Assembly: GCA_020740775.1 (NCBI GenBank)
Contig: JAHEWK010000004.1
Coordinates: 744,001 to 808,000, forward strand
Direction of reading: 5' to 3'
From: Ilyonectria destructans
Taxonomy: Eukaryota; Ascomycota; Sordariomycetes; Hypocreales; Nectriaceae
DNA length: 64,000 nt
The first letter of the stretch is position 1. Each line of letters starts with the position of its first letter. Shown piece after piece: positions 46,921-56,880 of the stretch. The notes under the pieces are model-generated. The model saw only the letters and a program-made list of their open reading frames with translations. It searched no databases and was not told where the DNA came from. Made by a program: the position numbers and the translations under genes.

Positions 46921-49268
46921 GATGACAACAACAGTATATTTTACGGGAAATAATTGTGTATTATACGGTCATCAAGGAAAGCAGCGGAGTTTGGATCCTC
47001 TTGGGTATGATGGCATGAGTGATGGCGGGAATGCAATGATGACATAGATGGATTGATGAGAATTTACTGTTTCGCAATTGATACCAGGTCATTATGTGCG
47101 ATCTTTTCGAGTTAAATGTGCGTGGTTTGTTGATTTGGTCCACTTTCGTCCTAAATCATGTGTGTGTGGGTTTAGATTCTGTTGCGGCCTTTGGTTGAGA
47201 AGCTGGGCAAAGTTGCATAGGTTGGAAGCGAGGCTTCGGATCATTTTCCGAGATGGTGTTTAAGTGGATTAGATGAGATGGAACTATGGAGATGGGACTA
47301 CAGCTAATCTTACAACAACGAGATGCAGAATTGAACACAGATTGAACCAGATCGATGAACCAATGCCCTGCATGTATTCGCCTTTCATCAGGCAACTTCA
47401 TGGGCGACGAGTCACCTGTGGCATGTCGCGAAGCTGTAGGGTAAATCGATCGATGGCGTGTTTACGCCACTCAACCCCACAACTGCACGAGATACCGTGA
47501 CTACCACAGCTGCCCCGCAGTAAGCTGTCGAGCTATACCAACCCACTTGATCAGGAGGCAAGTCGCAGTCACCGGATGTGGTGGTTGGCTCTGTTGTTGA
47601 CGAGATGAGCCGAGACAAAGAAATAGACACGCGAGGGGACGAGGGCATGCTTGATGCAGGGGGATTGAACAAAGAACGACAGACAGACTGACTGAAGTGG
47701 CTTAATTGCGCGAGCCGAGGCTTTGCCGCATGGAGAGCCAAGCTCGGGGAAGCAACGAATCCATGACGAGCAAGGTGACGCAGAGCAGGAGCCAGCAGCC
47801 AGAAGGCAAGCCAGGGAGGCAGGCGCTATGCGGTCAGTGGGCAGCTGCCAGTGGACTGCGGGAGCGCGGACAGTGGGCAGGTACGACTCGGCTTCCCCCA
47901 GCCAGATGCTGGTGGCTGCTTAGGCCCAAAAAGTACAAAAAGGGCGGGTCCTCCCACCTATTTTCGCGGCAGTTGCGAGCAGATCATAGGACATGCTTCT
48001 GAGGCTCCGTGGGCAAAAAAGTTGTACGGGAGTACTTTCGTAGGTATCCGTACCTTGGCCCTACAACCCTGACCTTGACCTGAATTGCCTGTTCCGGTAC
48101 TGTACTGTACTAGTACCGGCCTGACGAACCGCCTTTTTATACCTACTGCTCCCCCAATAGCCGTCCCGTCCAGCGGGCCATTGTATTGGTACTTGTTGAT
48201 CCCGGGTTGATCGTCCTAGTAAGCTATTACCTACCACCTACCTTAACCTCGCTCCACCCTGAAATCCTCCCTCTTCGGCTGGCGACTCACATATATCCCA
48301 GACACGCGTCGCCGTCTTCTCGTCTTTGAAACCCACCCCGCCCTTTGTGCGACACTACGAACCCCTCCTGTGGTTGCATTCCATTGGCACAAATCGACCC
48401 CCGATCTCCCGCCTTCTATTTTCTTTTCGACCGATCCCATTCATCGCTTCTTCCCCACGTCATTGCTGGTCAGGGTAAGCTCGACCCCTTGCCTACCTTG
48501 TTTTTACGCTTCCCTCCTGACAGAACACCAAGCAAGCATCATCGATTGACGTCGGAGCGGCAAAAGAAAGGAAAACGCTCAGACCACATACCACACCACT
48601 CGCCCATCGTGTGAACGGGCCACGTGCAGCGCCACACTTTGCGGATTAGCGTTCCAGCGCATCCCCGATTCTCCGGACGCGCGCCCGTCCACGTGACCCA
48701 GCACAGCCTCTTTCCCCGTTTTCCGTGGGTCCGTTTGCGGCAACAAGGGCGGCGCGAGGCAGGAGCCACTTAAAGCTGAGCTTGCTGAGCTTGTGAGTGC
48801 GAAAGCTCCCGCCAGCCTTCTTGTGTCTGTGCCTACTGCGTCACTCTCCCGCGCGTGAGTGCGAGCGTGAGCCTTCAACAACCACCCATCCCATCGAAAG
48901 AGACATCGCCAGTCATCGAAGAGTCAAGCCATCTGACGCGATAAAGAAACGACGGCCTCAAGGCTGCTGCTGATCGCATCGTCGCGCCCTTTCTGGGGAG
49001 GCCATGGGCTAGGCTGCAGCGCCGATGCTGAGAAGGATCAAATCGAGGGCTTCTCTTTAGGTACGTTGCTATCTATGACGCATCATGTGTTGCGAAACGC
49101 GACTCACCTTTCCGGCTCTTTTCCTGGCTGTTGCCTGTCCGCTGGCTGGCCAATTGCTATTTGAACCCTGAATGGCAGCATCGTGAACGCGTGCTGACAT
49201 GTACTCCTGCAGAAATACATCTACCGAAACACCACCACCTTACGGGACGTTGAAACAACGCCTCAAAC
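46921..49268. other. Intergenic and long FCP1 leader region
   Basis: No protein gene was found in this 2.3 kb stretch. The left part (to about 47.6 kb) is AT-richer 3' flank of the condensin gene. The right part is C-rich promoter and leader sequence of FCP1, with CACGTG motifs near 48620 and 48690, a GTACTGTACTGTAC repeat (48097-48110) and a likely 5' UTR intron (49061-49212). Confidence 0.55.
49061..49212 (+). other. Probable 5' UTR intron of FCP1
   Basis: GTACGT donor at 49061, a GCTGAC branch-like site at about 49193 and a CTGCAG acceptor ending at 49212, 152 bases in all. It lies 57 bases before the FCP1 ATG and contains no coding sequence. Confidence 0.5.
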
Positions 49269-51590
49269 ATGTACGACAAGGTCGTGCCTATGGGCACACG
49301 CCTGCACTACCCCATAACTATAACAAAACTCCTCAAGTCCCCCGGCGACTCAATCAAGAAGCAGGAGAGCATCATCGAGTACAAGTTCACCTGGAGGCGC
49401 AGGATCAACGACGACGAATGGAGCGACGAGACGACCTACACTGAGTTTGACAGTCCTGCCGAGGGCATCCTCAAAGAATGGCGCGTCAAGGAGGGAATGG
49501 TCATTGGTGCCGACGGGCCTTGCATGCTGGTCGAAGAGTCTTGCGGCCACGAGGTCCAGATTCAAGGCATGTGCAGTCTCTGCGGCGCCGACATGACCGA
49601 GACCAACTGGGCCAGCGAGGAACGCGATACCGACCGTGCCATGATCAACATGACCCACGACCAGACGGGCCTAATGGTTAGCGAGAGTGTCGCCACCAAG
49701 GCCGAGCACGATACCCAGAAGCGTCTCCTCCGCCAGCGCAAGTTGAGTCTTGTCGTCGATCTGGACCAGACCATTATCCATGCGTGTATCGAGCCCACCA
49801 TCGGCGAGTGGCAGGGTGACTCTTCAAATCCCAACCACGAGGCCGTCAAGGACGTCAAGAGCTTCCAGCTCAACGATGATGGCCCACGGGGACTGGTAAA
49901 CGGCTGCACCTACTACATCAAGCTACGTCCTGGCCTGGCTGAGTTCCTCGAGGAGGTCTCCAGCATGTATGAGCTGCACGTCTACACCATGGGTACACGC
50001 GCCTATGCCCTAAACATCGCTCGCCTCGTGGATCCCGACAAGAAGCTGTTTGGCAACCGAGTCATCAGCCGTGACGAGAACGGCAGCATTACTTCCAAGA
50101 GCCTTCAGCGCCTGTTCCCTGTCAGCACCGACATGGTTGTCATCATTGATGATCGTGCCGATGTGTGGCCCCTAAATCGACCGAACCTAATCAAGGTAGT
50201 CCCATACGACTTCTTCAAGGGCATTGGCGACATCAACTCAAGCTTCCTGCCCAGGCGACAAGATATCCTACCGGCCCCACCGAAGCCGACTCCCATCGCG
50301 GCTGCTAAAGCGGTGGCCAGTGGCAAGGCATCGCCTCTCGACGAGCTAGTAAGGATGAGCGGCGGAGACGATGCGGCCAGCCTGAAAAGCCAGACCGAGG
50401 AGCAGGAGAAGACGCTGGAGAAGCAACTCACCGACCGACCGCTACTGCACATGCAGGAAGAGCTGGATAAGGAGGATGAGCATGGACAAGATCCCCAGAA
50501 TGGAGATTCGTCACACAGTCATCACCGACATCTGCTGGTTGATGACGACGAGGAGCTCATTACTCTCCAAGACCACCTCACTGACATCCACACGGCTTTC
50601 TACGAGACGTACGACAAGAGACGAGCGGAGCGAAGACAGTCGGAACCCACACACCCACCTGGCCACAGCAAATCCCGACGGAGGGCATCCGTGGATGACG
50701 GCGTTGACCTATCTATGGTCCCGGATGCGGGCGATATCTTAGGCGAGCTAAAGTCTAACGTGCTTTCTGGTCTAGTGATTGTCTTGTCCGGCCTCGTACC
50801 TTTGGGAGTCAAGGTTGAGGAATCAGAAATTGGCATCCAGGCACAAAGCTTTGGTGCACAGGTCCTAGATAGCGTCTCTAAACGAGTGACGCATCTTGTG
50901 GTTGCCACGTCGCGACCTCGAACGAAAAAGGTCCAACAGGCGGCCAAGATCTCAAGTATCAAGATTGTGAACCAGAACTGGCTCATCGACTGCCTAAGCC
51001 AATGGCGGCGCTTGGATGAACGACCTTACTTTCTGGATATCCTTGAGGCGGACCGGGAGAGGAGCGATGACACCACTGAAGTGGCATCTGAGGAAGACGA
51101 GGAGGACGAGGCAGAGGCAAAGGACCTCAAAGACTTTGACTGGGATACGGCCGACAAAGATTTGCAGGAAATCCTCGGCCTCGATGATGACGATGACTCG
51201 GAGAGTGGCTTTGACAGTGCTGCCAACTCGGACGCGGAGAGCGACGGGACGGACGGTTTTCCAAAGCAGGGCACTAAGCGAAAGGCTCGTGCCGACTCTG
51301 ATGAATCGGATGATGATGGCTCTTCTAGCATTGCAGGCGAGAGCGTTCTGGCTAAGAAGCAGCGTGTGGCAAGAAGCCGAGGCGCCTCGACACTACGGTC
51401 AGTACGCACGCCAAATGGCGAAGACGCCGATGAGGAGGGTACTAGCCTTCCGACGCCTGGCCCTACTGGAGATGAAGGCACGGAAGGTGACGACAGAACA
51501 CGGGTCGTCACTGAGGACCAGGGCGAGGACTTTGACGATGACGATCTGGAGCGCGAGCTGCTGGCGGAGCTGGAGGCGGCTGGTGATTGA
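49269..51590 (+). CDS. FCP1: RNA polymerase II CTD phosphatase FCP1
   Basis: This phosphatase removes phosphate from the RNA polymerase II C-terminal domain so the enzyme can be recycled. It is a single exon of 773 residues. The FCP1 homology domain has the HAD signature VVDLDQT (164-168, DxDxT/V type), LRPGLAEFL, a YTMGTRAYA loop and VIIDDRADVWP. A Cys pair CSLCGADM (about 102-109) precedes it. The BRCT domain lies around 495-595 (VLSGLVIVLSGL to NWLIDCLSQWRRLDE). The C-terminus is very acidic (Asp/Glu/Ser-rich) with a basic patch, as in other FCP1 proteins that contact TFIIF. All core residues are intact. The ATG at 49269 gives the conserved MYDKVVPMGTRLHYPI start. Confidence 0.96.
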   Translation: MYDKVVPMGTRLHYPITITKLLKSPGDSIKKQESIIEYKFTWRRRINDDEWSDETTYTEFDSPAEGILKEWRVKEGMVIGADGPCMLVEESCGHEVQIQGMCSLCGADMTETNWASEERDTDRAMINMTHDQTGLMVSESVATKAEHDTQKRLLRQRKLSLVVDLDQTIIHACIEPTIGEWQGDSSNPNHEAVKDVKSFQLNDDGPRGLVNGCTYYIKLRPGLAEFLEEVSSMYELHVYTMGTRAYALNIARLVDPDKKLFGNRVISRDENGSITSKSLQRLFPVSTDMVVIIDDRADVWPLNRPNLIKVVPYDFFKGIGDINSSFLPRRQDILPAPPKPTPIAAAKAVASGKASPLDELVRMSGGDDAASLKSQTEEQEKTLEKQLTDRPLLHMQEELDKEDEHGQDPQNGDSSHSHHRHLLVDDDEELITLQDHLTDIHTAFYETYDKRRAERRQSEPTHPPGHSKSRRRASVDDGVDLSMVPDAGDILGELKSNVLSGLVIVLSGLVPLGVKVEESEIGIQAQSFGAQVLDSVSKRVTHLVVATSRPRTKKVQQAAKISSIKIVNQNWLIDCLSQWRRLDERPYFLDILEADRERSDDTTEVASEEDEEDEAEAKDLKDFDWDTADKDLQEILGLDDDDDSESGFDSAANSDAESDGTDGFPKQGTKRKARADSDESDDDGSSSIAGESVLAKKQRVARSRGASTLRSVRTPNGEDADEEGTSLPTPGPTGDEGTEGDDRTRVVTEDQGEDFDDDDLERELLAELEAAGD

Positions 51591-52436
51591 TACGGGGGTA
51601 ACTAGGTGAAGATTGACCAAGTTGAGGAAGAAGGAGGAGTTTAGAGAGTAAAGGAATAAGCTGGGAGTTTTGTGTATGTCAATGTAGTATACCCCCGTTT
51701 CGGAAGGATGGGAGATGGTAAATGGAGCAAACAAACTGTTTTTGGCGCCATACTTGACTACATAAGAGGTGGTTTAGGGCTTTGTGATTTGAGTGATGAC
51801 TACAGATGATAGGGTGGGTTGTAGATGATAGTGTGGACGTTGTAGATGGTGGGATGCGCTGAGCAATTGCGCTGAACATAGAGAATGAGACTACCGGCGT
51901 TAATACCATGTCTAATCTCCGTAGTGATGATTCGCAACCATTAAACCTGGAGGCTTGGGGTTTGATTATCAAGCTCTGATGAGTGAAGTGGTGGCTCTGC
52001 CATTTTTGGTGCAGAATGAAGCCCGTCGGAGGAATCTCACCGCGTGCTGGTGGATCCCTTCCGGGATTATGTACTATCCCGTGCTAACAAGCCCTGGTAT
52101 AATAAGCACGGGGCCGCGATAGTCTCCAATACAGAGGCAACCCGCTCCTCACCGGCCGGACATCCGCCCGTGTCTACGCTGGTTCCGGGTCAAGCTCCAC
52201 CGTCCGCGAGACGTTCCCGGGAAGGAATTATGGCGTGTACAGCCGGATGACAGTTTCGGGAGACTGAGGTGCTGTATATAAAAGGGGATGGTTTCCTTCT
52301 GTTGATGGCATTGTGGACAGAGACGCATCGGCACAGCTTCAGTCGCAGTTTCAACATCTACTTACTTAGAACTTTATTCTTGGGTTGATTAATACTGATT
52401 TGATCCATACGAAACGAAGCAACACATTATTACAAA
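51591..52436. other. Intergenic: FCP1 3' flank and SDR promoter
   Basis: No gene was seen. A TATATAAAA lies at 52275-52283, about 155-162 bases before the SDR start. Confidence 0.6.
52275..52283 (+). promoter_or_regulatory. TATA box of the SDR gene
   Basis: TATATAAAA followed by GGGG, at the same distance from the ATG (52437) as other TATA boxes in this window. Confidence 0.55.
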
Positions 52437-53403
52437 ATGACTTCTTATTGCGGCTTCAGCCCTGAGAAGGATCTTCCCGACCTCTCTGGCAAGGTTATCC
52501 TCATCACCGGCGGTATGTTCTCTCTTCGTGAACAACAAGGCCGTAATTAACATCCCATGTAAAGGCACTCGCGGCATTGGAAAGACAGCCCTCCTCCACC
52601 TCGCAAAGCACAACCCAGCACACATCTACTTCACCGGCCGCAACCAACTCGCCGCAGACACCGTCCTCGCCGAGCTGCCATCCAACGTAAAGGGCACCTT
52701 TCTGCAGTGTGACCTCGCCTCGCTCGAGAGCATCCGCAACGCGGCCGAGGCCTTCACGCAGCCGCGGCTCGACATCTTCGTCGCCAACGCCGGCATCATG
52801 GCTGTCCCCGCCGGCGTGACCAAGGACGGCTACGAGGTCCAGTTCGGCATCAACCACCTCGGCAACGCAGCGCTGCTGCTGCGGCTGCTGCCCGTGATGC
52901 GGCGCACCGCCGAGAAGCCCGGCTCGGACGTCCGGTTCATCGCGCTGACGTCGCTGGGCTACCGCGGGCACCCGCGCGGCGGCGTCGACTTTGCGACGCT
53001 GCGCAGTCCGCAGGAGGGCATGGCGTTGGGCACGTGGGGCCGGTACGCGCAGAGCAAGCTGGCGAATATCGTCTTCGCGCGGGAGCTGGCACGCCGCGAG
53101 CCGGGCATCACCAGCGTCGCGGTGCACCCGGGCGTGGTGGCCACGGAGCTGGTGTCGACGCTGGGCTTCTGGAACCGCGCGCTGGTGTACGTGACGAACC
53201 CGCGGGGCCTGATGACGCCCGAGCAGGGCGGGTGCAACACGGCGTGGGCGGCCGCGGGCAAGGGGGTTAAGGAGAAGATGGCTGCCGGTAAGGTGGCCTT
53301 CTTCGAGCCGGTTGGGAAGCCGAGTGCGGGCGATGCGGCGTGTTGGGATGATGCGTTGGCGAAGGAGTTGTGGGAGTGGACGGAGAAGGAGGTTGGACTG
53401 TAG
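52437..53403 (+). CDS. Short-chain dehydrogenase/reductase
   Basis: This NAD(P)-dependent oxidoreductase has an unknown substrate. The exons are 52437-52512 and 52565-53403, giving 304 residues. The Rossmann fold motif TGGTRGIG (24-31) is split by the intron and restored on splicing. VANAG lies at 98-102, the catalytic Ser155 in ALTSLG, and YAQSK (Tyr186, Lys190) follows. GVVATEL after the active site is typical of retinol-dehydrogenase/WW-oxidoreductase-like classical SDRs. There is no signal peptide, so it is probably cytosolic. No secondary-metabolite backbone gene is nearby, so a cluster role is not supported. A strong TATA box and strong third-position G/C bias fit high or regulated expression. 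Confidence 0.92.
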
Positions 53404-53775
53404 GTGCTTAGATGCTCTCTTGTTGGTAACTTGGCTGGTGGGTTAATAGTCGTCAAGTTGTAGTTGAGTTGGTTGGCGATGGTGTTTGTAGATCTCATGT
53501 TAGTTCTCGTATCATTCAACTTGGTTCGATAATCTTGCTTCACATTAGTTCTCTCCTCATGCAACACATCTCAAAACCGGGGTAAGAAAACACAGGATAG
53601 ATGTTGTAAGCCTTTCTCTTCATCTTCCTCTGTTTGGTTTCGGGAGCCTCGGCGCAACCACCAGTGTCAAATACATATATACACACACGCAAAACAAAAG
53701 AGAAGTCCCATTCTCTTGTCATCCCCAGCGTCCACGCCTCACATCCCATGCCAACCCTTTTTTTGCCCAGTCTGT
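53404..53775. other. Intergenic between convergent genes
   Basis: 3' UTRs of the SDR gene (+) and NDUFA13 (-); nothing else was recognised. Confidence 0.6.
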
Positions 53776-54446
53776 CTAGTTGGTCGTGGGGGGAGGGGCG
53801 ACGGCAAAGGTAGGTTTCACAAAGCTGTGGACAAATACATCAGCATACACATACAGCGAAGAAGAGGACATCTGTAAGAAACTCACCGGTCAGTGTGGTA
53901 CACCTTGGCGTTCTCGCCGAGCAGCTCCTTCTCGCGCTTCTGGTCGGCCAAGTACCGGCGGACCTGGTCGCGGTCCTCCTCGGCCTGGAGCAGCGGGATC
54001 AGGCTGATGCGCGCCCACATCTTCTCGCGGCCGAGCTCGTTGGCCTCGCGCATGCCGTGGACGAGTCTGTACCAGCCGTAGCTCATGATGGCGCCAATGC
54101 CGAGCAGCATGATGCCGGGGCGGAAACCCTTGGCGGGGAGGTTGCGCTGTTGAGGAGGTTAGTTGGGCGGTGTTTTGGTGTGTTTCGTAGCCAATTGTTC
54201 CATGTTTTCCAGATTCGGCCTTCTCTGCCAGTGTATTCCATCTCTTCCTCTTCCTCTTCCCTTCTTCCCTTCCTTCATCCCTCTTTACCGGCTCGGCTAG
54301 GAGGACAGAGGCTCTGGCGAGTCCCACGGTCCAGCCCATTCTCCCCGTTGCTCCGCTTCTACTCAATCAAACTCTCCGCCTCTCCTAAAACGCACCTTGT
54401 ACTGGACGGGCTCGTACCCGCCGCGGGGGGGCATATCCTGGGCCAT
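53776..54446 (-). CDS. NDUFA13: Complex I subunit NDUFA13 / GRIM-19
   Basis: This small accessory subunit of complex I spans the inner mitochondrial membrane once. The exons are 54446-54396, 54146-53887 and 53824-53776, giving 119 residues. The start MAQDMPPRGGYEPVQYK is typical. It is followed after intron 1 by RNLPAKGFRPGIMLLGIGAIM (transmembrane segment), then the charged matrix part with REANELGREKMWARISLIPL and AEEDRDQVRRYL. The last exon encodes FVKPTFAVAPPPTTN. Intron 1 is 249 bases, long for this genome, and has no coding potential in frame. Identity is secure and junctions are well supported. Confidence 0.93.
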
Positions 54447-55366
54447 GATGGGCAATCGGGTTGGAGTTGGTTCGAGGAATTGGCCGGGGCTCAATTGCGT
54501 CACGGCGACGTCGAAAAAGGTTCGTCTGGCTACCCTGTACCCTCCGTCGGTCGTCGATTTGGGGCACAATGGGCGGTCGGGCGGTTTGTCGAGAGCGATT
54601 GTTTCGGCGAGCGTGAGGTGATTGTTTTGCGAGGCTCGATTGATTGATTCCCCAATCGCCAGAACGGCTTTCCGGATTACGTAAGGCGGGAATTATGGGG
54701 CGGGAAGCTGAAGGGCGGCCGGGGTAGAACCGTGGATTTGGCTTACCCTAGAGCGAGGGGTGGGTTTGGGAGCCAGTAGATTTGCACGGATTACGAGGGA
54801 GGGCTTGGCGCGGGTGAAGCTATTCCCAGATGTGTGTTGGGCGGTGCTGCAGATGTGACTGGAACATGATGATGGAAATGGAAATGAATGTGATCCGAAT
54901 ACGGTTAGACTCTTGACTCTTTGTTTCGTAACTGGTAGTTGCTCTACTCGGGAGGACAATGAAGGGTTGATGCTCGAGTAAACGAACTCGTCTATTGTAA
55001 GTGTGAGTGTTGACTGTTGAATAGGGGTGTTGGCAATGAATCCACCTCTCCACTGTTAGTCATTCACCCTAGTTAGGACATTGTTTGCTTGAATAGCCGA
55101 GAACAATGGCTCTTGAGCATGTTAGTCAGGCGTTGCTCTACCTCTGTTTGCGTGCGCTCTCACTTCTACCTCAGCTGAACAACCGGCGAGCAGCATCCAA
55201 ATATATATAAACAAGAGATCTTCAACACTGTCATGAATTTATCCTCAACCCTCTTCTTCAACTCCTCTGGAGTGGCTAAACATCATCCGATCCCTCGTCC
55301 AAACTCTGTTGGCATCACCAAACACTCATCTACTTTCCTATCTCCCGTGGGAGATCAGCCTTCATC
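54447..55366. other. Divergent intergenic region (NDUFA13 / 55367 gene)
   Basis: Promoters of both neighbours. A TATATATAA lies at 55202-55210. An ATG at 55233 opens a 142-codon frame that overlaps the next gene in another phase; see findings. Confidence 0.55.
55202..55210 (+). promoter_or_regulatory. TATA box of the 55367 gene
   Basis: TATATATAA, 157-165 bases before the ATG at 55367. It is only 23 bases before the ATG at 55233, which argues that the latter is upstream of, or at, the transcription start. Confidence 0.45.
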
Positions 55367-56263
55367 ATGGCGTCTGATGCCAACACCGGACAGCCAGCTA
55401 CCAACACCGGGCAGCCTGTCACCAACACCGGGCAGCCAACTACCAACATCGGGCACCCAACTACCAACACCGGGCTGCCAACTACCAACACCGGGCAGCC
55501 AACTACCAACACCGGGCAGCCGTCTGCTACCATCAACGGGCAGCCGCCACAGCGACCGCGGCAGCAACAGCGACAGCTTCAACCTTCTCCCCAGCTCTCC
55601 TACCCTACCACCAAAAGCCCCATCATCCCCGGCTCCGACCACCTTGACGCTGACTGGCTGACGGCCTCCCGCGTCTACGACGTCTTCAACATGGCGCTCC
55701 CGGCCGTCAACGAAGTCGGCTACGTGGAAACCTGGGCCGCCAAGTCCAACCACATGCAGGCCAACTTCTGGACGGCCCTCGACCGCGCCAACCGCGCCAG
55801 CCGCCCTCCCCGCGGCGACTCCGAGGCCCGGCGCTGCTGGCACTATCACGACATGCGCGCCATGCTGACCTGGTTCCGTCGCTGCTTCGGCAAGCCGCAG
55901 CCGGACGACGACGCCAGCGCCCACGCCGACGGCATGTGGCGCGATGTGCTGCTCTCGTCGCCGTGGTTCGACTGTCCCGAGTTCATGGACCTGCTGTGGG
56001 AGGTTGCGCGCGACCGCAGCGGCAACGTGGTGCTCAACCACCTCGGCCAGGCCATGGTGGTGGAGCGGGATCCTCGCAAGGCCGAGCTGGAGGAGCAGTT
56101 TCTCGACCGCTGGTGGTTCCGCGTTGCGCGACTGCCGGTTCGACGCTGGCCGACCGGCGATGTTGTCATGCCCCTCAACGCGGGAGACTTCTTTCGCATC
56201 TATGGGCCGTGGGCTAGCATGTGGCCTCATGTGCGTGATCCTGATCTGCTCTTCATCGACTAG
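55367..56263 (+). CDS. Unknown protein with N-terminal seven-residue repeats
   Basis: This single exon encodes 298 residues. Residues 6-54 are seven tandem copies of a seven-residue unit close to NTGQPTT, then a Gln/Pro-rich linker to about residue 85. The C-terminal ~210 residues look globular: many Trp and acidic or aromatic residues (DADWLTASRVYDVFNMALPAV, WFDCPEFMDLLWEV, LDRWWFRVARLPVRRWP), no signal peptide and no transmembrane helix. I do not recognise the domain. The gene has its own TATA box. The strong G/C third-position bias of the globular part supports this frame over the overlapping one. Confidence 0.7.
   Translation: MASDANTGQPATNTGQPVTNTGQPTTNIGHPTTNTGLPTTNTGQPTTNTGQPSATINGQPPQRPRQQQRQLQPSPQLSYPTTKSPIIPGSDHLDADWLTASRVYDVFNMALPAVNEVGYVETWAAKSNHMQANFWTALDRANRASRPPRGDSEARRCWHYHDMRAMLTWFRRCFGKPQPDDDASAHADGMWRDVLLSSPWFDCPEFMDLLWEVARDRSGNVVLNHLGQAMVVERDPRKAELEEQFLDRWWFRVARLPVRRWPTGDVVMPLNAGDFFRIYGPWASMWPHVRDPDLLFID
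55382..55528 (+). repeat. Seven tandem 21-bp repeats (coding minisatellite)
   Basis: Units close to AACACCGGGCAGCCAACTACC encode the N-terminal heptapeptides of the 55367 protein. Because 21 is a multiple of three, the other frame also reads as a repeat (QLPTPGS). Confidence 0.9.
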
Positions 56264-56880
56264 ACGGATCCATCATGATGCCGGAGACGGATCGAGTTGA
56301 GTCGGGAAAGAACCGACAGAGTTGAGTCGACAACAACGAAGACGAACGAGTTGAGTCGTGAACAACAGCAACCGACAGAGTTGAGAATTTCGGTGGGGGT
56401 TTAAAGCGGGTTGGTGGATGATGGAAGATGGATGATGGAACGTGGACGGAATCGATAGACATCTCCCCTTAAAGACTTGCTGCCCCCCATAACGTAACTT
56501 GCCCACTCGTATCCCGTGACGAGTCGTAGTCGAAGTGAACCTATTGTCATGTAAGATTCCATCTAGTCATGAACAGTGATACACACTAATCACCATGCCC
56601 TCTACCACGCCAAGTCAAACACACATCAGCACCTACGACATCTCTTACACCAACAATACACCAAAGCACCTCGATGCCCTGGGCTCTGGAAATGCATTCT
56701 CTATCATGGCTCTAACGTGTCAGCGTCTATGTCCGTGTCTCATCTCATCACACAACCCAAAAGTCTCGTCTGAAGTCACCCATCCAACCGACGTCCAGAC
56801 TCCCAACATTACAATCCAAATGATGCGTTTGCGTCGTAGACCAGCACCAAATCTCCCGGCATCCCTTCTTTGCTCGTGAA
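56264..56880. other. Intergenic between convergent genes
   Basis: The first part has several GAGTTGAGTCG-like near-repeats (56290-56390). The rest is ATG26 3' flank. No gene was seen. Confidence 0.6.

Noticed and set aside
52437..56263. Secondary-metabolite gene cluster around the SDR
   Set aside because: No PKS, NRPS, terpene synthase or P450 is present; the neighbours are FCP1 and a complex I subunit.
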